Shown: positions 1-10,137 of the stretch, piece after piece
Numbering within the stretch: position 1 is the first letter of the stretch
How the letters are laid out: each line of letters starts with the position of its first letter
DNA from: Thozetella sp. PMI_491
Taxonomy: Eukaryota; Ascomycota; Sordariomycetes; Chaetosphaeriales; Chaetosphaeriaceae
DNA: 64,000 bases
Assembly (NCBI GenBank): GCA_021432635.1
Contig: MU270016.1
Coordinates: 1,135,905 to 1,199,904, forward strand
Direction: 5' to 3'
Made by a program: the position numbers and the translations under genes
Notes under the pieces: model-generated
Seen by the model: only the letters and a program-made list of their open reading frames with translations
The model's database searches: none
Told to the model about the DNA's origin: nothing

Positions 1-207
1 AGCCGATTCCGAGCCGGGCGATAGCCCACTTGGACGTCCAGGACAGGGATCGCGGCATTCGATGCAAGCTCCGAGTGTAGATGGCGCGCGACACAGGCGG
101 TAGTCAATATATATACGTTGATACACTTTAACGTCAGGACAATTGAGATCTTGTCGGTAGCTCTCAATATACTCACATTCAAGCTTCTCTTTCTGAAAAT
201 AAACAAC

Positions 208-1355
208 ATGGTCGCTGCTACCGACTCCACTTACCAGCCGGTATTGGCTCCTGAGCCAGTGCGCACCAAGCAAACCCAATCAAAGACGGGCATTGTGCCT
301 AAGCCGTCTGGCCCGAAGAAGCTATTTGCTGAAGACGGGATTGTATATGGCGACTGGAGGGATGATCTTATTCGAGATGGTTACGCTGTGGTGAAAGGCG
401 CCGTTCCACGTGAGCGTGTCGAAGAATACGGCAATCAAATGCTATCTTATTTGGAGAACTTGTAAGCGAGAAGAATTTCTCGACCCTCATTTAGTAGGAA
501 GTTTGGCTAACTTGAACAATTAGTGCTGGAGGTCTTGGTTTTAAACGGGATGACCCTTCCACCGTCAAGGAAGCGAACCTCCCCATCATCACTGAGAAGG
601 GAATGATCCTTGGCTACGGAGTAGCCCACGAGGACTTTGCCTGGTCTGTGCGCCAGGAGCCAGGCGTGGTGGAGGCATTCGAGCGCATCTACGACACAGA
701 TGACCTGATTGTCTCATTTGACTCGGTCAACATGGCCTTCCCCAACCGTACCGATCTGCCGACCAACACGCCCTGGGCGCACCAGGACCAAGACCCAGAA
801 ACCCCAGGCTTCCGCTGTATGCAGGGTCTAGTGAATATCTTTCCTAACGGCGATGACGATGGTGGACTTATCGTCTGCAAGGGTGCCCATCAGCTGAGCG
901 AAGAATTCCACCGGGAGTTCAAGGACGAGCCAAACAAGATCTGGGCGTGGACTAAGGAGTGGTACGGATTCACGAAGGAAGGTCTAGCTTGGCTGGAAAA
1001 GAAGGGATGCCCGTGGATCAAAATTAATGCAGAGCCTGGGGACTTGCTGCTCTGGGACAGCAGACTGCCTCATTACAACCTGAGCCCCAAAGGGGAGCAG
1101 CCACGATTTTGCATATACACTTGCTATATGCCCGCTGCTGACGCCACACAGGAAGACCTTGAGCGTAAAAAGATCGCTCTGGAGAATACCATAGGCACAA
1201 CGCACTGGCCCAACGCTCTGAACCTTGTGGAACTGCCCGTCAACCGCGATGGCAAGCCGTGTCCTTATAACACCAGGAAGCCTAGGAAACCCGTTGAACT
1301 GAGTGAGCGTGGCTTCTTTTTGACCGGTATCCCATATCTCCAGGCAGTGCATTGA
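208..1355 (+). CDS. Phytanoyl-CoA dioxygenase (PhyH) family protein
   Basis: Two exons, 208-461 and 524-1355, give 361 aa; the intron has a GTAAGC donor and an ATTAG acceptor and the split codon is Phe85. The ATG at 208 is used because the reading frame upstream opens only with TTG. The family consists of non-heme Fe(II)/2-oxoglutarate oxygenases. The iron triad is visible as H171-x-D173 (WAHQDQD) and distal H268 (RLPHYN); R279 (QPRF) fits the 2-oxoglutarate-binding arginine. The core double-stranded beta-helix appears complete. There is no signal peptide or TM segment, so it is probably cytosolic. A TATA-like AT stretch lies at about 106-115. The substrate cannot be deduced; fungal members act on lipids or in secondary metabolism. 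Its 3' end converges on the regulator at 1623-4267. Confidence 0.85.
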
Positions 1356-1622
1356 TAACTCCTGGGTATGATCGAAAGGAAGGACTGAGTATGAACGGCA
1401 GTTGTTGTGTATGTAACATCGGTAGCTTCATCTTTTACAGCTTGAACCAAGGAAACTAAGTTCAAAGCCATTCTTCAGGCGCAGCGAAGCTATAAAAGAA
1501 GTGACAGGTAAATCTTAAAAGCCCAGATGAGTCCGTCATGACGACATAATAGGACCTTTTACCCGTCCCGCGGTCTAAAAGAGAAGTTCCAGATCCTTTT
1601 ATTGACAGTGTTGATATTGACT

Positions 1623-4267
1623 TTATAGCATTCTATCCAAGCTGGGATTTTGCAGTTCATTCTCAGAAGACACGTTCCCATTATGCCATTCCGAAAAGCT
1701 TAAGGGAATCATGGCCCAGTCCCAGCCAATCGCATCCGGCAAGCTAGGTGAGAAGCCCTCCTGTGACAGTGAGTCCACTGTGAGTCCCACGTCTGAGGCA
1801 TTCAACATGTCCACAAAGCCCAGATCTGTCGGAACTCCGAAGCGTTGCGGAGAGCCACGGTCTGACTCTAACCGCTGCGACCTGGTATAAGAGGTGCCTA
1901 GCTCACCTTCGGAGCCCTCTCTTGTCGCAGAGGAGGTTCCCGTCTGTGAATCGAGCCTGTTTATAGCTGCAGTTGAGCTAAAAGCTACGGTGCTAGACCG
2001 TAGCGGCAGCTTTGTGAGTCGAGTCACCAATTTTTCCAGTTTCTCTAAAGTGTCGTCAAGTCTCCTGTCCGTTCCAAACGTATGATAGTGGTCTTGGCAA
2101 AACTCGGTAGCATTTTGCATGAGCTTGCGCAGCTTGAGTCAGAAAGATCCTCGCAGGTATGCTAGGTACAGAGTGGATTGAGTAGCTTACATGAATATCC
2201 GACCGGGCCATTCTCGACCGTGGACGTCGTATGAGGTGTACTGCCAACACGTATAGCGGATGAAGAAGGGGACCGATAGATGGAAGGAGAGGGTGGAGGT
2301 CGGCATCAGCACCTTCCACCAGCATCCGCACCATCCTGCGCGCCGAATTTGCAACTATGGCTTGCCCGTTGCGGATAATCGTTTCCCAGGGCTTGTTAGT
2401 TACGATCCTATCGACCCATCGGAGTGCGTCTTCACTGATTAAAAGGCTGTTTCGAAGTAGCATGAGGAGTCTGTTGGAAAAATGTGTTAGCCTGTATTCA
2501 ATTACATCATGGTCGATGAGGACTGTGTCTTACGCATTGTTGTATTGCAGAGAGATGAAGGAAGTATATGGGTAGATATTGGGATCGTAGGCCGGAATGT
2601 CTGAACATGGGCTGGTTATGAGAAACTTATGTCAGTATCCATATGGAACAAGCTGACCAAAGATATACTCACCGAAATGCTTCCGGAAGGCCCTCCGCCC
2701 ACCCCATGAGCTCGAGGCAAGCTTCACCCGTCTCTTGAACCTTCATCGCGATGGCATTTTCCATGGCGATGCCGTCTACCGCCCTGTCTTCATTTCGGCT
2801 AGCATTGATAGATCGCCGGCTAATTTTACTAAGAAGTCTCGCTAAGCTTATTGTAATGGGAAATGTCTTATGAACGATCACACCACGTGCTAAGGACAAC
2901 AGATTGTCTGGAACAGGTTGCTGGCAATCGTCCTCGCTAATAGACGAAGGTCGCCCAAGTTCAAAGGCGAAGAGCTTCTCGAAACAAAATATGTTCCACC
3001 AAAGTAAACTTCGCTCTTGGTTTCCAGAGAACTCTCGTTCTTCGGGGTTCCGGTGGTGGGCTTGGTGAGGTCGGTTGAGTCCCATCGAGTTTGCCATCGA
3101 GACGCAAAGACCAATGGTGCTCCAAGCTGAGGGCACATCGTCATGGAATTTCAAGCATATAGAGTGGAGCAATATGACTTGAACGACAGAACTGTCATTG
3201 TAGCTCATGATATGGCCGAGAGACGTCCGGCAAAAGTTGATGATCTGGAGCAATTCATCACGCCATACCAGGCTTCCGCTGACTGCTGCACCGAGGCAAA
3301 GAACGAGATAAAGTTGCAATAACGATGGTAAGCCGTGGGTTTCGGCGAAAACTGTCGGCCCATCTCTTACAGCGACAGTGAATAGGGAATTGACATCTTG
3401 TGTCTCCAAGAGGGGATATACACTGTTGACCTTTTCGAAGTAGGAGGAAGCTAGCCTGTCGCAGACTTGAAGGCTAGGCAAGAGTGGTAATGTTTGGGAT
3501 AGGACGGAAGGAAAACATGTTCGATTCGCACTTTCAGGGTCTCTCAGTAAAGGCTCGAACCGGCTACGGATGCCCAGTCGATAGAAGGCGAGGTCTAACC
3601 AGTCGGTTAGAATTTCAGGAACAGTGCTGCCGCTGCCTCCCTGCAGCATCGGCAGTCGGCCTTCGAATTGAGTAACCGGTGGCTCCGAGTCCCCTTCAGA
3701 AGACAATACGATCTCTTCAGTACGGCCTTCAATGCTCCGGCCAGGTTCAGGCGCCGTTAGAGCGCCACCTGAGCCAAGGGATGCCCGCGGTCTTGCTGTC
3801 TTGGCGGAGTGCGTGCTTTGGGGCGGAGATCGAGCCCCTTCGGACCTCTCGCTTTCAGCCCATGTAGCTGCGGCTGTAGTTGATGGGCTGGGGCCGCTTC
3901 GGCTCGGCGAAGGAATGCCTGGCACGGGAAGGTCGGGTCCCTGGCCAGCCTCGCGGCGCTCCACCTCCACCCCGGGCCGCCGGCGGTCCGTAGTAACGCA
4001 GGGAATCCCCACAGCGATGCAGGCGTGACACGAGGGCTTGCGCTCGTCGCAGCGCGTCTTTCTTGATCGACAATAGTTGCAGGCGAAGTTGAGGCGGCGC
4101 CTCTTGGTCCTCGGCCCCCGGTAGGGTTGCGAACTAGCATCTACTGTGACATCCGATGTGGGGGCGCCGAACGAGGCCATTGCCATTGGTGAATCCCTGC
4201 GTGGGTCTGGGGCGGCCGCACCGCGTTGCAGAATTTCGAGGCCGTTCGGAATGATGTACTGGCTCAT
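1623..4267 (-). CDS. Zn2Cys6 transcription factor with fungal-specific TF domain
   Basis: Four exons on the minus strand: 4267-2673, 2611-2534, 2470-2191 and 2132-1623, giving 820 aa. All junctions keep frame; the first is split inside an Arg codon and the last is phase 0. The N-terminal binuclear zinc cluster uses C63, C66, C73, C80, C83 and C90 (CX2CX6CX6CX2CX6C), preceded by a basic patch (RTKRRR). A Ser/Pro-rich linker follows at about 95-200, then the helical fungal_trans middle homology region (from about 250, with motifs such as YPLLETQDV and WWNIFCFEKLFAFELGRPS). Presumably a nuclear DNA-binding regulator. Its start faces the MFS gene at 4646 across 378 bp, a common regulator-transporter arrangement, so control of that transporter is a reasonable inference. 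Confidence 0.85.
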
Positions 4268-4645
4268 ATCTCCAATCCACAAAGCTGTGACGGCTCTGTT
4301 CGGAATCTGGAATCGTTTTAAGGATGCGGTGGAATGTGGAGGGCCGCGTGGGGTGTATGCGGGGTACTTCCCGGGGAAGTGGAGAATTCGCTCTCGGCAG
4401 TTAGTGTGGGAGCTGCATCTACCCCAACATCCAAGCGGTTCAACTTGTGAGGGAAGAGACGATCCCGATTCCGAGCCATCACAATGGCTTGCGAGTTGTC
4501 TACGGTGAACTTATTCTCGCGGAAATTTGAAGCAATGATATAATGGTACAAAGTTACCCTTTGCCCGGCTGCATGAGTTCCCTTCGCTCAAGCTACTATC
4601 TGTTTTGTCCACCGTCGATTTCCCACCTCTGTACAACTTGTCACC
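4268..4645. promoter_or_regulatory. Shared divergent promoter, Zn2Cys6 regulator / MFS transporter
   Basis: A 378-bp interval between two divergently transcribed starts. It must hold both core promoters. I did not identify a specific operator; inverted or everted CGG half-sites could be searched for here. Confidence 0.55.
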
Positions 4646-6421
4646 ATGACCAAGCCCGAACGCGGTGATGTCTTCCCGGAGGTTGAAGCTGTCGAGAGAG
4701 CACGTATCGGTAATGGAACGGGCACGAAATCTCACGGCACTGTCCGGCTACTTGAGAATGGCGATATTGTCTTGATTCCAACCCCAAGTCCAGACCCGAA
4801 AGGTTAGACATGACAAGCTTCCCTTCGCCGCAAGGCCTAGCTCTCTACAGGAAGCTGAGACTGACACGAACACTAGATCCCCTGAACCTCCCGACATGGC
4901 ACAAATACCTGATCATCTTCATCATGGCCATTTTCTGTGCCTTCTCGGTTCTCATCACGTCCGGGCTCGGTTCGGTGTATCCTGTCATCATGGCCACCTA
5001 CCCCAACGATGACCCAGCGCGCATATCCGACTTGCTGACATATCCAACGCTGTTCATGGGCCTCGGAAACCTCTTCTCGATGCCCCTTGCCGTAGCCGTG
5101 GGCCGACGCCCAGTCTTCCTGTTCTCGCTCGTCCTGCTAGTCGCATCGGGTATCTGGTGTGCGTGCGCAACCTCGCTCCAGAGCCACATTGCTGGTCGCG
5201 ACGTTTACAGTCTGGCAGCTGGGCAGAGTGAAGCGCTCGCCCCGTTCATAATCGAGGAGATTCACTTCCTGCACGAGCGCAGCGCCAAGCTTTCACTCAC
5301 CATCGCTGTGCAGACCGCCATAACCGCGGCCATGTTCATCGCTACGACTTATATCGTGCCAGACTTGGGCCTCAGTTGGTGGTATGGCATCGTGACGATT
5401 GTAAACGGAGTTGTCCTTGTGTTGGCCTTTTTATTTGTAGTTGAATCGCGCTATGATCGTCCCGAGGACGCCGATAGTAAGTTTCATTCCAGCCACAGGC
5501 CCCTCTCTACAGTCTTTACGGGCCGCGGTTGCTAAGGCAGGTTTTACAGGCGGCGCAGTTCATCTCAAAGTCGACGAAAATGGTCAACTGGATGACCAGG
5601 GCAAGGGCGAGGTGGTGTTCCGTGTCACGACTAAACAGGCGCATGTGCTGGACCCTGCAAAATACGGCCCCCGAACTTGGCGGCATGATTTGCGTATCCT
5701 TCACTTCAAGCCTAATTGGAAAGCTACTATTAGCTTTTACAAAGACGCGGCGCTGGGATTGGCTCTACCCAACATATTCTGGATGCTTCTAATCAACGGG
5801 ACCTTCCTCGGGGTCTACATTTATATGGCCTCGACCTTCGCCACTATCCTCATGTCTCCGCCCTATCTGTTCAAAACCGACTGGCTCGGATACGTACAGC
5901 TTGGACAAGTTTTAGACTGCCTTCTGCTCGTCCCGCTAGGCTATGGCTCCGATTGGGTGGTGAAGTGGATGAGCGGGCGGAACGACGGTGTCCATCAGCC
6001 CGAGTACCGCCTTCTCACGTTTGGTGTGCCCGCTGTTTCGGCGGTCATCGCCTGCACCATCTACGGAAGAGCTGGTGCCCACCCAGATGATTGGCCGTGG
6101 ATGGCAGTGGTAGCTCCTTACACTTTGGGGTTCTTTGCCTTCTTGGGTGCAAACCTCGTGGGCATCACGTACGTCATCGACTGCTTTCCGCAGAAGGCTG
6201 GTCCGCTACTGCTAGTCATCTGTGCCGGCCGCGGTTTCATCTCGTTTGGGCTGAGCTACTCGACCGTACCGCTTATTGCGTTGACCGGTTACGACGGTGC
6301 ACTAAATATATTCGCCGCACTATGCGGATCTTTCAGTGCCCTGGGCATCGCCGTTTACCTTCTCGGGGGCAGGATTCGGCTGTGGGCAACTAAGCGCTTC
6401 TGGCCGACACTAGAGGAGTAA
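4646..6421 (+). CDS. MFS transporter (fungal drug:H+ antiporter / HOL1-like type)
   Basis: Exons 4646-4802, 4877-5476 and 5550-6421 encode 542 aa. The first intron lies between PDPK and DPLNLP and has a CTGAC-type branch site; the second joins codon Ser within a loop ending DAD. Hydrophobic segments fit 12 TMs. After TM2 there is the MFS loop signature G-R-R-P (AVGRRPVFLF), and a long cytosolic loop separates the two six-TM halves, as usual. The N-terminal block LIPTPSPDP-DPLNLPTW is characteristic of this fungal family. It resembles the transporter at 18985-20816 in layout. Likely plasma membrane; substrate unknown. Divergent from a Zn2Cys6 regulator. Confidence 0.85.
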
Positions 6422-7990
6422 AATAACCACGGTTTACGTACCTCTTCCATAATACTTGAGAAATATACCTACCTATCTATGCATAGTTAAAAATGGGTGT
6501 TCGGAATACTATTTTTGGAAGCCCTAACATTAGCAGGGTTACTGAGAGTGCAGTAGTTATCCCCTGTGACCGATACCTCACCTGTTATGGGCGAAGAGCC
6601 GGAGTCTCTCAGAGGAAAGAAAAAAAGAAAAAAAAAGGTAATTACTCGCGACAGAAAGCATGTATCTATGTTGTCGCAAAATTGCAAGTCTGCTTCTCGT
6701 TTTGTATCGTGGCGAAGTGGCGGAGTATGGGAATCGTGTTACTTCGCGACATGTGCTTCATATCGCCTACAACTCGGTTGTTTTTGAGGGCCTCGTCACG
6801 TTAATTACTCTGCGACAGGGCGATAAGCTCTGCACTGGAGTCATTGACTGAGGGAATCGGTGTCCGATAATAATAATCTCAGTTACTACACGATGGCGTC
6901 CTCCCAAGTTACACAACGAATGCATGTACGTTTGCATCGACACATCTAGCTGGATAGTTCGTCATGTACGCCCAGCGGTATCCACTACGGACGTATCCAA
7001 CCCAGCACCTCATCCACCATCTCGTATCTCTCGGCCAAGCGATAGGATCCCACGGCCGAATAAAATCTCTAATTTTAGCAGAACGACGCGGCAGCGGCCG
7101 CAGTCGGTAATAATAGGTGTAGAAAACCGCGTGCCGCCCGCGAAACAAAACAAAAACCGAGATGTTGCCCGACCTTGCCGACCTTGCCGACCTTGCTTGC
7201 TTGCCACGTAGACAGGTGGGGGATACGAGGACGCCATGGGAGGCAACTAGAGCGGGTGGTTCACCAGGGGCTCCTTGCCAGCAAATTTGGGTCCCGGTTA
7301 GACCTGCCCGTAACTCCCTTGCTCGCCATCGATCTAGCGTCGGTAGGCTACTGCGACAGGTGTCAATGCCTGGGCCTCCACACGGTACCACACCCCACAT
7401 AGGCTAGGACGACGCGGCAGCTACTGTCTGAAACATATGAACTTTCTTCCCCACACCCACCACACCCATAGCCACGCGCTCGCCAACCTCCAATCAATTC
7501 TTCCGCCGGGGATTTATCGTGGATATATCCCAGCTTCGCAGCTACCCTAGAAAAAAGCTTGTCCAGCTACTAATGCGTCACCCAAACCACGCTGAAACAC
7601 CGCGAGCTGCCTATGGACAAAGAGTTTGGCCATTCCTCCATAGGTGAATTAGGCCGATCTTTCGGTGGCAGGGGCATTTCGCGCCGAAATGTCAAGGCGG
7701 CCCCGTCTCGTTCCCTGTGCTGATCTCGAAGATCTCCGCTGATCTGGCTGGGGCAGCATGGATAGGGTCTTGTCTTCGGCGTTTGATATATTGCGCTCAT
7801 CGCTCCTATCCTGAAGCTCATATTCTCCCGTGAGCATCTCTCAGCCGAGCACACCTGCGCACCCTCTTCCAGGTCGCTAGAAGCAATCACCGCAGGACGC
7901 AAAGCCCATTCGGCTCGTCATGAGCGTCGTGGTGCCGCCGACGACTGCACTTCCATTCGACGAGGATTGATTTCGTCCGAACGCCTAACG
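6422..7990. other. Intergenic, no convincing gene
   Basis: About 1.57 kb. Open frames here are short, start in non-ATG codons or lack homology-like motifs. A 9-bp unit (GACCTTGCC) is repeated about three times at 7170-7198. The 3' part is presumably the promoter of the gene at 7991; a 16-codon ATG frame at 7920-7970 ends just before it and could act as an upstream ORF. Confidence 0.5.
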
Positions 7991-8869
7991 ATGAGCGGCA
8001 AGAAGCACGGATTAGCCGTGCTACATGCAAGATGGGAAGCGTCGACAGGCCTTTATCTATCTTTACTGACGGTGATTGGTATCCGTACGTCTAAAGTCCT
8101 CGACCAGGTCGGTCTATCGCGGCTTTCTAACATCACAGTGACGGTAATGCTTGTGGGACTTGGCGTCATTCTTCTGCGTATGAAGCGCAAGTACATGGCC
8201 GGCGGCGCACAAAACGACCCAGAAGCATTCCGCCCCCGGTTTGCACCGTCTCCGACCTCGGAAATAGACGAAACATGGGGCCCCCCATATCAGAGACCAA
8301 ACAACTCCAACGGCAGCTTCCCAAGAGCAGACGTGCCGAAGGAATGGGACCATACATTAGATACCCTCCCACCGGCATATAGGACATCTATTGGGAGCAG
8401 GCACAGTGAAGCCCGAGGCGAACGTTTTGGGAGAGTCCGCTTGTCCTTGCTTCGGAACGTACACGAGGTGAAAACCTTCGCCGCGATGCAGCGCACAGCT
8501 ATCAAACCACAGGCACCCCAGGATCCGTTGGAGCGATGGGTATTAAATGAGGCAGATGGCCAGCAACGTGGAAGGGAAGCCAGCACTCCTCCTCTCACGG
8601 CTGCAGACTTTGTGAGAGAGTACGAGGATCAAGATCCCACATTCAGGCAGCAGAAGCGGCAGGACGCCGCCAGGGAAGATCTTGAGGTTTATCTGCAAAT
8701 TCAGAATGGCCATCCATCTGGCGAAGCTGCACCGGGTCCCAGGAACGTCGAGCCACGAATGCAAGCCTCCAACGTCGGGCTAGGAATACAGGGTCACGAC
8801 ACCATCGGGGCGGGGGTGCCAAGTTATCGCAACCCCGAGTTAGACTTTCAGAGCCAGAACATGATATGA
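7991..8869 (+). CDS. Hypothetical one-TM protein
   Basis: A single uninterrupted frame of 292 aa from the first ATG (an 8-codon extension upstream begins only with TTG). One clear membrane segment lies at about residues 40-57 (TVTVMLVGLGVILL) followed by a positive stop-transfer patch (RMKRKY), so the short N-terminus would be outside and a hydrophilic 230-aa tail inside the cytosol. The tail is Pro/Arg/Gln-rich and low in hydrophobics, with no domain I recognise. An upstream exon cannot be excluded. Function unknown. Confidence 0.5.
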   Translation: MSGKKHGLAVLHARWEASTGLYLSLLTVIGIRTSKVLDQVGLSRLSNITVTVMLVGLGVILLRMKRKYMAGGAQNDPEAFRPRFAPSPTSEIDETWGPPYQRPNNSNGSFPRADVPKEWDHTLDTLPPAYRTSIGSRHSEARGERFGRVRLSLLRNVHEVKTFAAMQRTAIKPQAPQDPLERWVLNEADGQQRGREASTPPLTAADFVREYEDQDPTFRQQKRQDAAREDLEVYLQIQNGHPSGEAAPGPRNVEPRMQASNVGLGIQGHDTIGAGVPSYRNPELDFQSQNMI

Positions 8870-10137
8870 TCTTGAGTGAGCAGCGTCACGCGAACAAAAG
8901 AATTCTTTCGAATGTAGAATAGCGAAAAGTATCAACAAGACTTCCTTTTCGCTCTTTTCTTTTCCTGTTTGAGTCTTTAATCACCTGGAGGCTGTGAGAT
9001 TGCGATAGAAACTGGAGAGAAGGGAGCCTTCTGATACAGCCAACGGTACCCGTAGACTTGGAGTTGCGGACACTGGTTTGAACAACTGGCGAGTGTGAAA
9101 AGGGAAAGCGAAGATGCGGCGAGGCAACATCTTTCCCCATCCTTTGTAGTTTGCTAGGTAAGGGCATCGCTTAGCGATAGCTATTATTAGAATTTATCGC
9201 GAGCATGAGTAGGTATAGAACTATGGCAGATTTAGCGACGGTGCAGCCAGACTTGACGCAGAAGGAGAGAGCTGATTTAATACCCGGGCGGCAAATCAGG
9301 CGATTCCACCGTTGGTGTGATGATGAGACAGCCTCTGAGAGTTGGTAGGCAAGTTCGGGTTACGGTTTCCCGTTCTGTGTCGCCGCACCTCAGGCGCAGG
9401 CGTCAGAACTGCGACGCAGCAGTAGTGTAAAATGGATTGCCGCGCTACTTCGGCGGGGGACCCACAGGAACTGTCACAGTACTGTGTAAGGCTTTCTCGA
9501 ATGATGTTGTCACATATTAGATCCCTGTTGGTGGAGCACATGATACTCTGAGGGACAGTTGGGCACAGCGCCTATTTATCCAGTAACAAATCTAAATCGG
9601 AAGGTATGAAGTAAAGAGCACTGGAAGAGAGAATCTTTTCAAGGCGGAAATCGTATCGGTAAAGGGCACGAACATGGTCTATGCGCAAAATCCTTCTTTC
9701 GACGGTAGTATCCCGATGGCCATTGTTAGGCTATGTGAAAGTGGCTATCGAGACTATGGTATGTTGGGCTTACATGGCTGAGGTCCAGAACCGGAGGAGC
9801 GGGGACGCCCAGCTACCAAGCCAACAGCCAGCAACCAGCAGCCAACAGCTAACGATAGAGGCTTAGTCCTGTGCCGCAAGCCGACTGCAACCTAGGAGGC
9901 CTCGAGCAGTCTACCACGTATACATGAAACTGCATGGGCGAGCTTCCTTGGGCTGTGTACTCTTGTTAGTGAATTGCGCAAGGCTTGGGTCTCAGCCGCA
10001 TCCCGAGTGCATGTTTTGGCCGCGATAAAAAGAAGTCCAATCGAGAATTTCTCACCATCCTTCGCCAGCTTTCCCAAGAAATAAACCGGCAGCGCCAAAG
10101 ACACCCCCCACCCCCCCGATCGGTATTGTGTAACGCA
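8870..10137. other. Intergenic, no convincing gene
   Basis: About 1.27 kb with only short frames without recognisable motifs. A CAGCCAACAG-type direct repeat lies around 9820-9856. The 3' end has a C-run (about 10104-10118) and is the promoter/5' UTR of the NACHT gene. Confidence 0.5.

Noticed and set aside
3732-4140. Several frames of 98-127 codons on both strands
   Set aside because: GC-rich shadows of the Ser/Pro linker of the Zn2Cys6 gene.
7162-7407. Short frames around the GACCTTGCC repeat
   Set aside because: No ATG-led protein-like sequence; likely promoter DNA.
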